Source: JANRLT01 sp041736895
GTDB taxonomy: Bacteria; Planctomycetota; Planctomycetia; Pirellulales; JALHPA01
NCBI GenBank assembly: GCA_041736895.1
Contig: JBGSSS010000066.1
Span: 1 to 37,237 of the forward strand
Reading direction: 5' to 3'
DNA length: 37,237 bases
Within the stretch, counting starts at the first letter, position 1; every line of letters begins with the position of its first letter. A program made the translations under genes and the position numbers. This document shows positions 24,301 through 32,536 of this stretch, one piece after another. Below the pieces are notes generated by a model. It was given only the letters and a program-made list of their open reading frames with translations. It ran no database searches and was not told the origin of the DNA.

Positions 24301-24914
24301 CGCAGTCGGCGATGCTTCGAACCTTGCCCAAGACGGAGGGATCCCCAATAGGTTGGGGTGATTTGGGCAGCGGGGATGTTTCGTTTCTTCGCCGCGTAAT
24401 AGATATCCAAGGTCGCGGCTAGGTTGCGATAGCCGACGCGGCGCGCGGGAAACTCTTCGTAGAGGAGTTCCAAGATTTGGTCTCGCAAACCCACGAGCGG
24501 CAATTGTTCTTCCGCCGAGGCAGTCTCCAGAATCTTCAGCGCCCCGTCCATGACGGCTCGGCCTAAGCCTTCGCTGACAGATTCGACGGCGACGAGAAAG
24601 ACGTTGGGACTCGCTGTTTCTTGGACAGCGCCGAAGGCAATTTGATCCGCCAAACGATTTTGCAAACGGAACGCGCATTGAACGAAGGCATCGGCCAAGT
24701 CCCGGGGCGTTCCCAACGCGTTCTTTCCCGTGGCCCCTTGTCCCTTGGCACCGGGCTGACCATCGGATAGTTGGTCGTCGAGCCGCGCGGAAGTTTGTTT
24801 AATCCGCGCGGCGGGCCATGACGCCTCGTCACTGAGATCAAGTTCCGCTTCAAAGACAGGACACGACGCCCAACGATTCGGTCCGCCCAAACACCGCAAA
24901 GATCGAAAGCGCAC
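21354..24914 (-). CDS. Cyanophycin-synthetase-like protein with two ATP-grasp/Mur-ligase-like modules, largely degenerate
   Basis: I chose GTG 24914: it has GGAG five bases upstream and makes the protein begin (M)RFRSLRCLGGPNRWA, like the CphA start; ATG 24968 is the alternative. Of 1186 residues, 1-185 is the CphA N-domain. ATP-grasp 1 spans ~187-482 and keeps K263 (KPADTDVG), DPRRG and the metal-binding FVEANTGPG (E452, N454). Mur-like domain 1 runs ~490-715, but the P-loop GTNGKT of true CphA is replaced by GDSTDL (from ~497). ATP-grasp 2 spans ~747-977, lacks ~70 residues that include DPRRG, and has lost the E/N ligands (GVRLLDSENP). Mur-like domain 2 has LEDSSGACA in place of the P-loop. 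Only the first ATP-grasp looks able to act. It is coupled to DUF1624. Confidence 0.85.
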   Translation of the reverse strand: MRFRSLRCLGGPNRWASCPVFEAELDLSDEASWPAARIKQTSARLDDQLSDGQPGAKGQGATGKNALGTPRDLADAFVQCAFRLQNRLADQIAFGAVQETASPNVFLVAVESVSEGLGRAVMDGALKILETASAEEQLPLVGLRDQILELLYEEFPARRVGYRNLAATLDIYYAAKKRNIPAAQITPTYWGSLRLGQGSKHRRLRASEPDIVSGVARMASTDKPICNQLLREAGVPISRGCVVETVEHALAAAEELGLPVAVKPADTDVGVGVTLDVRTPEHVERAFAEAIKHATKVLVEQFAPGIEHRVLVIGDRVAAVTRVDPPQVIGDGVSTIAELVKQVNLDPRRGEEKADTPWFRLKLDKEALEFLAVDGLTIDSVPAVGQKVLVRRNPPYIKHGGVPTDMTDRIHPRIAAQAVAAAKWMQIPVCGLDVVALDIGRPLEEQRGIFVEANTGPGLWLHLAPYIEPARPVGKNIVDLLFAPGDEARIPVAAVVGDSTDLATAHLRALLTASGVRAASASEQEIVMAERRFVSQATTPHSRAAVLFQNETVDLAILKTSPQELFQAGFGNDRCEVALVCGSPDSSRAAAADRECLQALRNALSSSGIFVLQAAEHEAPFSPPLPVERIIRYAVNESKPFAEHVRAGGDGIFTRDGTIVLSQGKQASILLGSVPTKISEEQQCALLAALAAAKGLGQSHETLRAYVDSLGKPKPAARNIAAAVRPAHVPALETNPILTAARRRNIPAEFLHTADPRFLRLGQGSKQHRCQGIEPETVSAIARTASTDRFLIKFLLREAGIPVPMSRVVKKADDAWAAACEMGLPVALKPTDGFTDAGVSENLSTREEVDAAFRKAVLIDKEVLVEKLLPGSVFRVVVVGDRVIAVSLVNVGDNKDSSADLCHAIHPQIAAQAVATAHALRLPVAVVEVLAADISKRLEDQGGVVLGVRLLDSENPCLPAEQVALAEEVVTALFPERDTGRIPCVAILEDSSGACATQLAALLDKAGLCAGIASESQITIAGRSWNPPGPSSAERARAVFQAPIVDAALLQTTRDELKQSGLGNDVCNVAIVLDSSTGDAGIAEAEILVLPFSGSLPKVSIAAERIIWFATREDSAPSADQLGAQGRAVFVEADKILLAQGSKARVQLGKRPANLQSAELAPLLAALAAALALGLSVEVLKKYLSA

Positions 24915-25266
24915 GAAAACTCCACTCGCAGGTAAATAGGTGTCGTCCATGCCAGCTTGAACCGGCATTTCGAGATGAGTTGATCCGAGATGAGTTGAAC
25001 AAGGAACTGATCCAGGCTTGAAACGCTCCCCCAGTTTAATGGATTCTCGCCGTTCAAGCCCGCTTCAAGCTATCCAATTTGCATAAGATCGCAAGCCCGC
25101 GGCCATGATTTCCGCAATCGACACGCGTCTGTAATCAGATTGACTTCCGTATGCTATGAAATGCTGCAGCTGTAGTATTATTCGCCTTAACCCCATACTT
25201 TATATGCGGCATCAAAGTTGCTGAATCAAGGCAACGAATTCGATCATCTGGCTTCAAGAGGCACTC
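24915..25266. promoter_or_regulatory. Divergent intergenic region
   Basis: It lies between the cyanophycin-synthetase-like gene (reading left) and the 208-residue orphan gene (reading right), so both promoters are expected here. An AAGAGG site five bases before ATG 25267 serves the right-hand gene. I see no convincing promoter pair, repeat or small gene. Confidence 0.4.
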
Positions 25267-25893
25267 ATGGGATCTAGCCTGGACAAGTGGCGGAATCTTA
25301 CCCAACCACCGGCGGTCGTGGAATTCTTCAACGGACTATTCGAGCGAGTCGGCGTTCGAGTTACCGACACTGGAGAGGAGTTCTCAGCGCGACACTTGGG
25401 CGATCGGATCGAGTTCGAGCCTGCGCTTAACCCTGGCCAAGTTGATTACGTCGTCGAGATCGAGTCTTCGCAGATTGATCGGCTGGCCGAACACGTTCAG
25501 CAGGGCACACTGGACGAAGCGGAACAATACCGCATCGTGAGCGCCTTGTTCACGCCCGCGACTGCGGCCATGCTCAAGAGTCCTGTTTTATCTCACCCTG
25601 TGCTGCGGTGGCTGGCTGGCGTTGAAGATGTGATTCATGTTCATCTGCGCTGTGCACCCGCCGGCGAGAAGGAATTTCAGCATACGCTCATTTATGCCAA
25701 CCGCAAATGGCTGGTTCTTCCGGGCCTGCAGGGAGAACCACGCCGTGTGTACAAGCTGAGTTTGCAAGAAGCCCTCGCCTACCACAGACGAGCCTTTGCC
25801 GCCATGAAGGTCAATAGTTGGGGCGAATGGTGGAGTTTCTCTCGCTGGTATCGAGATTGGCGCAAAGGAGTCTCGCTGCCGAAGGTCAACTAA
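25267..25893 (+). CDS. Hypothetical protein, 208 residues
   Basis: I do not recognise the family. The start is supported by AAGAGG five bases before the ATG. No signal peptide or membrane segment is visible, so it is probably cytoplasmic. The first ~90 residues (VVEFFNGLFERVGVRVTDTG, then GDRIEFEPALNPGQVDYVVE) have the alternating feel of a small lipid- or ligand-binding fold such as the SCP2 type, but this is only an impression. The C-terminal ~50 residues are rich in W, R and Y (WGEWWSFSRWYRDWRKG). It appears to be a single-gene unit: it is divergent from the cyanophycin-synthetase-like gene and followed by an intrinsic terminator at 25949-25986. Confidence 0.7.
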   Translation: MGSSLDKWRNLTQPPAVVEFFNGLFERVGVRVTDTGEEFSARHLGDRIEFEPALNPGQVDYVVEIESSQIDRLAEHVQQGTLDEAEQYRIVSALFTPATAAMLKSPVLSHPVLRWLAGVEDVIHVHLRCAPAGEKEFQHTLIYANRKWLVLPGLQGEPRRVYKLSLQEALAYHRRAFAAMKVNSWGEWWSFSRWYRDWRKGVSLPKVN

Positions 25894-25948
25894 AGTCTGT
25901 GGTCGCGCGGGCCTCGGTTCCATTGCTCATATCATTTAAAACCAATTT

Positions 25949-25986
25949 CAGGAGTTGCCATCCCGTATGATCACTCCTGTTTTTTT
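25949..25986 (+). terminator. Rho-independent terminator
   Basis: Stem CAGGAGT (25949-25955) pairs with ACTCCTG (25973-25979), followed directly by seven T (25980-25986). It lies 56 nt after the stop of the 208-residue gene and separates it from the operon beginning near 26023. Confidence 0.8.
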
Positions 25987-26022
25987 GTTGGTTTGTATAA
26001 ACTAGGACGCTGATGCTGAACT

Positions 26023-27144
26023 GTGGAACGAGCAGTCGTATTTCCCGCGCGGGCGAAGATGGTGAAAATTCAAAATGTCACAGGGGACTCTTCCGTTGCA
26101 GATCTATTTTTTGAACTCGAGCGGCGAGAGAATCAGCACGATACGTATTGGATCGCTTCTACGCGAGATTCCATCCGCAAGAAAATCGAGCGTTCTTCTG
26201 ATCGAGATCGGCAATGGATTGGCGTGGCGATCGAGCAAAATGTCCGCGCGGCGGTCGTCGCGCGTTGGTCGCCGGAATTGAGGGACACAAACGGTCGCCC
26301 GATCGGGATGCTCGGATTTTTTGAGGCCGAGAACGACCTAGACGCGGTTCGCTCGTTGCTGGACTCAGCCGTGGCGTGGCTGCGTGAACAGGGGGTCGGC
26401 CGCATCGTCGGCCCGATGGACGGCAGCACCTGGGCACGCTATCGATTCAATCTCGGACCGCACGACGTCCCGCCGTTTTTAGGCGAACCGTTGAACCCGC
26501 CATACTATCCCGCGCTCTGGGAAGCGGCCGGATTCGTGGCTTGTGAGGATTATTATTCCAAGCGTGTGACGAACCTGCCCGCGGCGGCGACAAATCTGGA
26601 ACGAATCGGCCGCCGTGTGCATGAACAAGGCTATCGTTTTCGCACGCTACGGCCGGAGGGTTTCGAGGAAGAGCTACGCGTATTTTATCGTTTGTCATGC
26701 GAGATATTTTCCGGAAACTTTCTCTATCGACCGATCCCCTGGGAAGAGTTTCTAGCGATGTATCGTCCTTTGCAGCCACTGATTGATCCGAGATTTGTGT
26801 TGTTTGCATCTGCGCCGGATGGCGAGGATGTCGGGTTTATGTTTGCGTATCCCGAACGCCGCCGCGCCGTCGCTGCGGCGTCACGGCGTTGGGGGAAACT
26901 GGGATATCTGTGGCACGCGTTCACGCGCACGATCAATTTGAAATCGCTGGGAGTCGTAGCCAAACACCGCCACAGCGGATTGGGCGCGGCTTTGATGCAA
27001 CACGGTTACGCGCGCGCGGCGGAAGCTGGCTATCGGAACGCGAATTTGTGCTTAATCCGTTCCGACAATCCCTCGGGCCGATTGGATGGTGATATCGGCG
27101 AGGTCATCCGTCATTATCGCCTCTACGAGCGGAGCGCCGGATGA
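26023..27144 (+). CDS. Double-GNAT N-acyltransferase-like protein
   Basis: The open frame begins at GTG 26023; ATG 26059 (MVKIQNVTGDSSVADLFFEL) gives a start more like its relatives, and neither has a strong ribosome site. The ~361-373 residue protein has a first GNAT half ending in LGFFEAENDLDAVRSLLDSA, GRIVGPMDGSTWARYRFNLG and NPPYYPALWEAAGF. This is the pattern of a widespread uncharacterised two-GNAT family (GPMN/NPPYY type). The second GNAT half has GVVAKHRHSGLGAALM, the acyl-CoA loop, and NLCLIRSDNPSGRL. It likely transfers an acyl or aminoacyl group from a thioester. Its stop overlaps the start of the AMP-ligase gene by 4 nt, so the two are translated together and may use the same activated acyl group. 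Confidence 0.78.
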   Translation: MERAVVFPARAKMVKIQNVTGDSSVADLFFELERRENQHDTYWIASTRDSIRKKIERSSDRDRQWIGVAIEQNVRAAVVARWSPELRDTNGRPIGMLGFFEAENDLDAVRSLLDSAVAWLREQGVGRIVGPMDGSTWARYRFNLGPHDVPPFLGEPLNPPYYPALWEAAGFVACEDYYSKRVTNLPAAATNLERIGRRVHEQGYRFRTLRPEGFEEELRVFYRLSCEIFSGNFLYRPIPWEEFLAMYRPLQPLIDPRFVLFASAPDGEDVGFMFAYPERRRAVAAASRRWGKLGYLWHAFTRTINLKSLGVVAKHRHSGLGAALMQHGYARAAEAGYRNANLCLIRSDNPSGRLDGDIGEVIRHYRLYERSAG

Positions 27145-28766
27145 CAACGAGCACGAAAACCGTGAACGTCGTGACCCATCTGCGCGAACGAGCGTTGGAG
27201 CATCCGGCACGGCCGGCCTTGGTTCAAGGATTGCCCGGCATGGAACGCGCAGTGACCTATGGCGAACTGTGGGATCAAGTCGGCCGAATCGGCGGATCGC
27301 TAGCGCGGCTAGGGCTGCAACGCGGGGAGCGGGCGATTGTGATGATCCCGATGTCGCTGGAACTTTACGCCGTGCTGCTCGGCGTGTTGAAAATCGGCGC
27401 GGTCGCGGTTTTTGTTGATCCGTGGATCAGTGTGCGCCGCATCGCGCAGTTCGCGGCGTTCGCCGAACCCACGGCGTTTCTCGGCATCACCAAAAGTCAC
27501 TGGCTGCGTTTGTTTGAACCCAAGTTGCGACGCTTGCCGATCACCGTGACAACGGGAGGCCGTTGTTTTCGCATCCCTGCACGTCGGACGTTGAATGAAT
27601 TGCAGCAAGGCTCGCACGATCCCACGATTGCCGAGACGACCGCCAACGAGACCGCGTTGATTTCGTTCACTTCGGGTTCGAGCGGCTTGCCGAAGGGTGC
27701 GGATCGGACGCATGGCTTGCTGCTCGCCCAACACGAGGCACTGCAAACGGAGTTTCCTTACCAAAGCTCGGATATCGACATGCCGATGTTTCCGATTTTT
27801 GCCCTGAACAATCTGGCGGCGGGGCGAACGTCGATCGTGCCGGAGATCGATTTTCGGAACGTGCGCGGCGTCGATGGGTCTGAATTGATCGCCCAGATCA
27901 AGCGGCATGGCGTCACTACCGCGACCGCGTCGCCGCCGTTTTTTGATCGCTTGGCCGAGGCGTGGAAGAAGCACCCGAGCCCGCCGCCAGCTTTGCGGCG
28001 CATCCTCACCGGCGGCGCGCCGGTAGACGATGAGCAGTTGCGCATTTGGCGCGCAACATGGCCCGAGACCGAAATCCAGGTTGTCTACGGTTCCACCGAG
28101 GCCGAACCCGTCGCGCATCTCACCGCCGAAGAACGTGCGACGGTCAGCGCGGCCAACCGCGATCTGGCCCCGGGTTATCTGATTGGCACGCCGACAACTT
28201 TGCTGCGCACGCGTCTGATTAGAATCGTCAAAGGACCGGTCCGGCTCGATGACCAAACTTTGTCCGCATGGGAAGTGCCGCGGGGCGAAGTCGGCGAACT
28301 GATCGTCAGCGGCGCGCATGTCTGCCGTGGTTATTTTCGCCGCGACTCGAAAACCGACGAGAACAAAATCCACGAACCCGACGGAACCGTCTGGCATCGG
28401 ATGGGCGACACGGCGTATGCGGATGAAGCAGGACGGCTTTGGCTCGTGGGTCGAGTGCATTCGACGATCGAACGAGCTGGCCGGCAGCATCATGCCCAGC
28501 GCATCGAGAGAATCGCCCGCGATAGCGATGCGCGCCTTGAGCAAGTCGCCGCCGTCGGGATTCCCGACTCGAAGCTCGGAGAGAGAATCGTCTTGGTCGC
28601 TCGGCCGGTCATTGACGAGGCGGCCTTCCGCGCGCGGCTTGCTGCGGCGAGCGAACTTGTCGACGATATTGTCGTCACCGCGAAAGCACTCCCCGTTGAT
28701 CCGCGGCACAATTCCAAAATCGACTATAGCGTTCTGCGTGAGCGAATCCTATCTCAAGCTCTTTAA
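27141..28766 (+). CDS. AMP-dependent acyl ligase, OleC / fatty-acid-CoA-ligase-like
   Basis: The 541-residue member of the adenylate-forming superfamily has the phosphate loop FTSGSSGLPKGADRTHG near residue 180. It also has QVVYGSTEAEPVAHL, HRMGDTAYADEAGRLWLVGR as the hinge region, and a C-terminal lysine region (VDPRHNSKIDYSVLR). The segment IDMPMFPIFALNNLAAGRTS is particularly like OleC-type enzymes, which adenylate long beta-hydroxy acids in olefin synthesis. No OleA, OleB or OleD is here, so the substrate is probably a different fatty or aromatic acid. The first 4 nt overlap the GNAT gene and the next gene starts 18 nt downstream. It probably activates the acid moiety used by the pathway of this operon. 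Confidence 0.82.
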   Translation: MTTSTKTVNVVTHLRERALEHPARPALVQGLPGMERAVTYGELWDQVGRIGGSLARLGLQRGERAIVMIPMSLELYAVLLGVLKIGAVAVFVDPWISVRRIAQFAAFAEPTAFLGITKSHWLRLFEPKLRRLPITVTTGGRCFRIPARRTLNELQQGSHDPTIAETTANETALISFTSGSSGLPKGADRTHGLLLAQHEALQTEFPYQSSDIDMPMFPIFALNNLAAGRTSIVPEIDFRNVRGVDGSELIAQIKRHGVTTATASPPFFDRLAEAWKKHPSPPPALRRILTGGAPVDDEQLRIWRATWPETEIQVVYGSTEAEPVAHLTAEERATVSAANRDLAPGYLIGTPTTLLRTRLIRIVKGPVRLDDQTLSAWEVPRGEVGELIVSGAHVCRGYFRRDSKTDENKIHEPDGTVWHRMGDTAYADEAGRLWLVGRVHSTIERAGRQHHAQRIERIARDSDARLEQVAAVGIPDSKLGERIVLVARPVIDEAAFRARLAAASELVDDIVVTAKALPVDPRHNSKIDYSVLRERILSQAL

Positions 28767-28784
28767 CAACCGCGCCGAAAATTG

Positions 28785-29786
28785 ATGGACGATCAAGTTC
28801 AAAAGGCCCTGAAAAAAACGCTCACGCTCGAAGATCACTTCGTCCGGCGCTTTTGGGCTTATCTGCAAGAACGCTTTCCGCTCGGGTCGCATGGCCTGCT
28901 GATCGTCAGTTACTATTCCTCGAATTCATTTTTGGCGCAAGTTCTGACTCATCCCGAGCGTCCGCTGAGTTACAACATCGGTTCATTGCTCGGCGCGATC
29001 ACGTTGCTCTGTCTGTTCTTTCACCTGCGCGTTTTTGACGAGCACAAGGATTACGACGAGGATCGGCTGCACTATCCCGAACGAGTGCTCCATCGCGGAC
29101 TAGTGACGCTACAACATCTCCGGGCGTTTGGGTTCACGGCGATCGCGGCCGAGTTGATCATCTCACTATGCTGGCAGCCGGCCGGAGTACCCGGCCCATT
29201 TATTGCCGTGCTGGCCGCGCTCGGATACTCGATTCTAATGCGATACGAGTTCTTCGTGCCGCATTGGCTACGTCAGCACTTTATCCTGTACACGATCTCG
29301 CACATGCTGATCATGCCGTTGTTCGCGCTCGTCGTGTATTCCTTTGCCACTGGCCGCTATCCGTGGGAAGCGCCGCCGTGGTTTTGGGTTTACAGTTGGG
29401 TCGGCTTCTTTGTGACGCTGAACTGGGAAATCTCGCGCAAAATCCGCGCGCCCGAAGATGAAATCGCGGGCGTGCACAGTTATTCGAGCCTGTTTGGCCC
29501 GTTCTTCGCGGCGTCGTTGGTGTTGATCGTGCGGGCGATCGACACGTTTCTCGTCTGGCTCGTGGGAGAGCATTTGGGCTTGAGCATTTGGTTCACGGTG
29601 TCGCTAATTGCGTTGTACTTGGTGTGCGTGATGGGCTTTGTCCAATTTCATCGGCATCCGATTCGAGCGAACGCGAAGCGGTTGGAAACTTATGCCGGGA
29701 TGTACATCATTGCGTTTGATGCGCTGCTGGCATTCGAGCTAGGCCGGCGTCAGGGGGTGATCTGGGAATGGTGGCCGCAACTATAA
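28785..29786 (+). CDS. UbiA-family membrane prenyltransferase
   Basis: ATG 28785 gives 333 residues (a TTG three bases earlier is less likely). About eight to nine membrane segments alternate with two cytoplasmic acidic loops. Loop 1 is RVFDEHKDYDEDRLHYPERV (D85, D89, D91, D93), the first diphosphate/Mg-binding site. Loop 2 is EISRKIRAPEDEIAGVHSYS (from E215; D225, E226), equivalent to the second site. UbiA enzymes move a prenyl chain from a prenyl diphosphate to an aromatic ring, sugar phosphate or glycerol-phosphate ether acceptor. The loop-1 motif differs from the NDxxD of ubiquinone and menaquinone enzymes, so the acceptor is likely unusual. It sits between the acid-activating ligase and a PEP-synthase-like gene that overlaps its 3' end. 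Confidence 0.85.
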   Translation: MDDQVQKALKKTLTLEDHFVRRFWAYLQERFPLGSHGLLIVSYYSSNSFLAQVLTHPERPLSYNIGSLLGAITLLCLFFHLRVFDEHKDYDEDRLHYPERVLHRGLVTLQHLRAFGFTAIAAELIISLCWQPAGVPGPFIAVLAALGYSILMRYEFFVPHWLRQHFILYTISHMLIMPLFALVVYSFATGRYPWEAPPWFWVYSWVGFFVTLNWEISRKIRAPEDEIAGVHSYSSLFGPFFAASLVLIVRAIDTFLVWLVGEHLGLSIWFTVSLIALYLVCVMGFVQFHRHPIRANAKRLETYAGMYIIAFDALLAFELGRRQGVIWEWWPQL

Positions 29787-32536
29787 TGCTTATTTCAAAC
29801 ACTTGGATCGTTTCAGATAGCTCGCCGGAAACTTCGTGGACGAGCGCGCTCGTCGGCGGTAAAGGGGCGAATCTCCATGAACTGGTTCGGCTCGGGATGC
29901 CCGTGCCGCGGTTAGTCTGCGTTGCGACGAGTGCATTCGAAGCCGCGGTTGCCGCGCACCCAGAACTAGCGAGTATGCGTGCGGAACTGGCCACATGCGA
30001 CTCAACGAACCATGCGCGCATTACTGAACTCTGCGGCCGCATCCGCGAACAAATTCAGCGGCTCGCCCTACCCGCGGAACTGCTTGCCGCGCTGCGCGCC
30101 GAATTGGCTGAAGAATTCTCGCAAAGCATTCCGCTCGCGGTTCGATCCTCCGCCGCGGACGAAGATCATGCCGATGCGTCGTTCGCCGGCATGCACGATT
30201 CGTTTCTGTTCCAGCGAGGTGAGGAGCGCGTCAGCCAAGCGATCCGTGACGTTTGGGCTTCGACGTATCACGAGCGCGCGGTGATTTATCGCCGCGAGCA
30301 AGGTTTGACGTGCGAGCATATCGCCGTCGCAGTCGTGATCCAAAGAATGATTGATGCCCAAGCGAGCGGCGTGATGTTCACCTGTCACCCGGCCACGGGC
30401 AGTGTGCATCAAACGGTGATCGGTGCGGTGTATGGTTTGGGCGAAGGTTTGGTCGGCGGCACTTTGGCGGCGGATACATTTGTTATTGAAAAACGCGGAC
30501 AGGCCATCACGCCCGACGTGGTGCAAAAGACCACGCGCCTCGTCCAAGACAAGTCCACTGGCCAAGGCATCATCGCCGAAGACGTGCCCGCTGCTGTGCA
30601 GTTGCAGCCGGCTGTCTCGGACGATGTCTTGCGACAATTAGCCGCACACGGCGTGAAGATCGAGTCGCATTACGGCCGGCCGCAGGACATTGAATGGGCG
30701 TTGGACGCGGCGGGAAAACTCTACATTTTGCAAACACGGCCGGTGACCAAGCCCGTTGAGTATGGCCCGGCGGCCGGCAATCGGATGATCTGGGACAACT
30801 CGAACATCGTCGAAAGTTACAGCGGTGTGACGTCGCCACTGACATTCAGCTTCATCCGCCGCGCTTACACGATCGTCTATCACTGCTTCGCCGAAGTGAT
30901 GGGTATCGCACCCAAAGTCGTCGCCGCGAACGACGATATGTTTTCCAATATGCTCGGCCTGTTCCGCGGCCGAGTTTATTACAACCTGCGCAATTGGTAT
31001 CGGCTCATCAAGCTCTTCCCGGGTTATCAATACAACGCCCGCTACATGGAAAGCATGATGGGGCTCAAGGAGCCGCTGGAGCTTGACGATGTTTCGCCGA
31101 AACCGAGTTTCTGGCGAAAGTGGTTTGTTGAGTTTCCGTCGTTGCTGAAGCTTGTGGGCCGCTCGCTCTGGAATTTTTCAAGATTGCAGCGCCGCGTCGA
31201 ACATTTTCATAACGATTTTCGCCGTCACTACGAAGTGTGGGACGAAATGAATTTCGCCAAGCTATCGCCGCCCGAGGCGTTGAAGCTGTATCAAGAAATG
31301 GAGCGGGCACTGCTTTGGAATTGGAAGGCGCCGATCATCAACGATTTCTATGTGATGATTTATTACGGTTTGCTCAAGAAGCTTAGCGAGTCTTGGTGTG
31401 GCGACACGACTGGCGCAATGCAAAACGACTTGATCTGCGGCGAAGGGGGAATCGAAAGCGCGCAGCCGGCGAAGCATCTGCTGCGCATGGCAGCCCGCGC
31501 GCAACACGATCCGGAATTGCGGCGGATGATTTTAGAGGACGAACTTGAGTCGCTGCCAAAGAGAGTTTCAGCAGATCCACGCTTCTCAGAGTTCTCGATT
31601 GAGATGCAGCGTTACTTGCGGCTCTATGGTTTTCGCTGCATGCACGAATTGAAGCTTGAAGAGTTTTCGCTGCGTGACCGGCCCGCGTCGGTTTATGGAG
31701 TGCTGCGCAATTATCTGTCGTTGAACGACGAAGCGGCGCTCGATGTCGAAGCAGCAGAAGCGCGTGAGCAACGCGTCCGCCAAGAAGCCGAAGCGAAAGT
31801 CATGCAAGCCTTGCGCTCACGCCGTGGCAGTTGGTGGCGCGGGTTTGTCTTTCGCCGCATTCTGCGCAACGCGCGAAACGGCGTGAAAAACCGCGAAAAC
31901 ATGCGTTTTGCCCGTACGCGGATCTATGGTTTGCTGCGCGAATTGATGCGCGGCGTTGGCGGGCAATTGGCGGCCGAAGGAATCCTTGGTGAACGCGAGC
32001 AAATCTTTTATCTGACGATGGACGAGGTCTGGGACTTCGTCCGCGGCACGGCGGTGACGACGGACCTACGTTCATTGGCGGTGTTGCGCAAACAAGAGTT
32101 TGATCGCTACCGCGATTCGGCGACGCTTGCCCCCGATGAACGCTTCGAGACGTTCGGCATGGTTTATCACCGAAACTTATTCCGCAACCATCGGGCAGCC
32201 GCGCCGAAATTTGTCGACGGAAAACTTCGCGGCATCGGCTGTTGCCAAGGCATCATCGAAGCGCCGGCGCGCGTTGTGCATCATCCCTCGGATGCGCATG
32301 GACTCGTGGGGACAATCTTGGTGGCCGAGCGCACCGATCCGGGCTGGGTGCCGCTCTACCCGGCGGTCAAAGGGATTCTCATCGAGCGCGGCAGCATCCT
32401 CTCGCATTCGGCTGTCGTCGCGCGCGAGATGGGAATCCCGACGATTGTCGGCATCTCGGGCTTGCTTGCGTCGATCAACGATGGGCAGCGCATTCGCATG
32501 GACGGCCAAGCCGGGACAGTCGAATTGCTTGATTAG
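29768..32536 (+). CDS. PEP-synthase-like phosphotransferase (PPDK N-terminal plus phosphohistidine domains, no C-terminal barrel)
   Basis: The 922-residue protein starts at ATG 29768, inside the UbiA gene, or at ATG 29786, where TAATG overlaps the UbiA stop. Residues ~25-335 are the ATP-binding domain of pyruvate phosphate dikinase/PEP synthase (VGGKGANLHELVRLGMPVP, LAVRSSAADEDHADASFAGM, QASGVMFTCHPATG, DIEWALDAAGKLYILQTRPV). Residues ~810-922 are the swivelling phosphohistidine domain with H880 in GSILSHSAVVAREMG. Between them is ~470 residues of helical sequence. The PEP/pyruvate TIM barrel (PF02896) is absent. This three-part layout is that of rifampin phosphotransferase-type dikinases, which phosphorylate a small hydrophobic molecule. 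I infer phosphorylation of a lipid or prenol in this pathway. Its stop codon lies in the palindrome at 32534-32602. Confidence 0.85.
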   Translation: MVAATIMLISNTWIVSDSSPETSWTSALVGGKGANLHELVRLGMPVPRLVCVATSAFEAAVAAHPELASMRAELATCDSTNHARITELCGRIREQIQRLALPAELLAALRAELAEEFSQSIPLAVRSSAADEDHADASFAGMHDSFLFQRGEERVSQAIRDVWASTYHERAVIYRREQGLTCEHIAVAVVIQRMIDAQASGVMFTCHPATGSVHQTVIGAVYGLGEGLVGGTLAADTFVIEKRGQAITPDVVQKTTRLVQDKSTGQGIIAEDVPAAVQLQPAVSDDVLRQLAAHGVKIESHYGRPQDIEWALDAAGKLYILQTRPVTKPVEYGPAAGNRMIWDNSNIVESYSGVTSPLTFSFIRRAYTIVYHCFAEVMGIAPKVVAANDDMFSNMLGLFRGRVYYNLRNWYRLIKLFPGYQYNARYMESMMGLKEPLELDDVSPKPSFWRKWFVEFPSLLKLVGRSLWNFSRLQRRVEHFHNDFRRHYEVWDEMNFAKLSPPEALKLYQEMERALLWNWKAPIINDFYVMIYYGLLKKLSESWCGDTTGAMQNDLICGEGGIESAQPAKHLLRMAARAQHDPELRRMILEDELESLPKRVSADPRFSEFSIEMQRYLRLYGFRCMHELKLEEFSLRDRPASVYGVLRNYLSLNDEAALDVEAAEAREQRVRQEAEAKVMQALRSRRGSWWRGFVFRRILRNARNGVKNRENMRFARTRIYGLLRELMRGVGGQLAAEGILGEREQIFYLTMDEVWDFVRGTAVTTDLRSLAVLRKQEFDRYRDSATLAPDERFETFGMVYHRNLFRNHRAAAPKFVDGKLRGIGCCQGIIEAPARVVHHPSDAHGLVGTILVAERTDPGWVPLYPAVKGILIERGSILSHSAVVAREMGIPTIVGISGLLASINDGQRIRMDGQAGTVELLD

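Noticed and set aside
27309..28709. 466-codon open frame on the - strand opposite the AMP-ligase gene
   Set aside because: It is a G+C-driven shadow; the + strand carries clear adenylation motifs.
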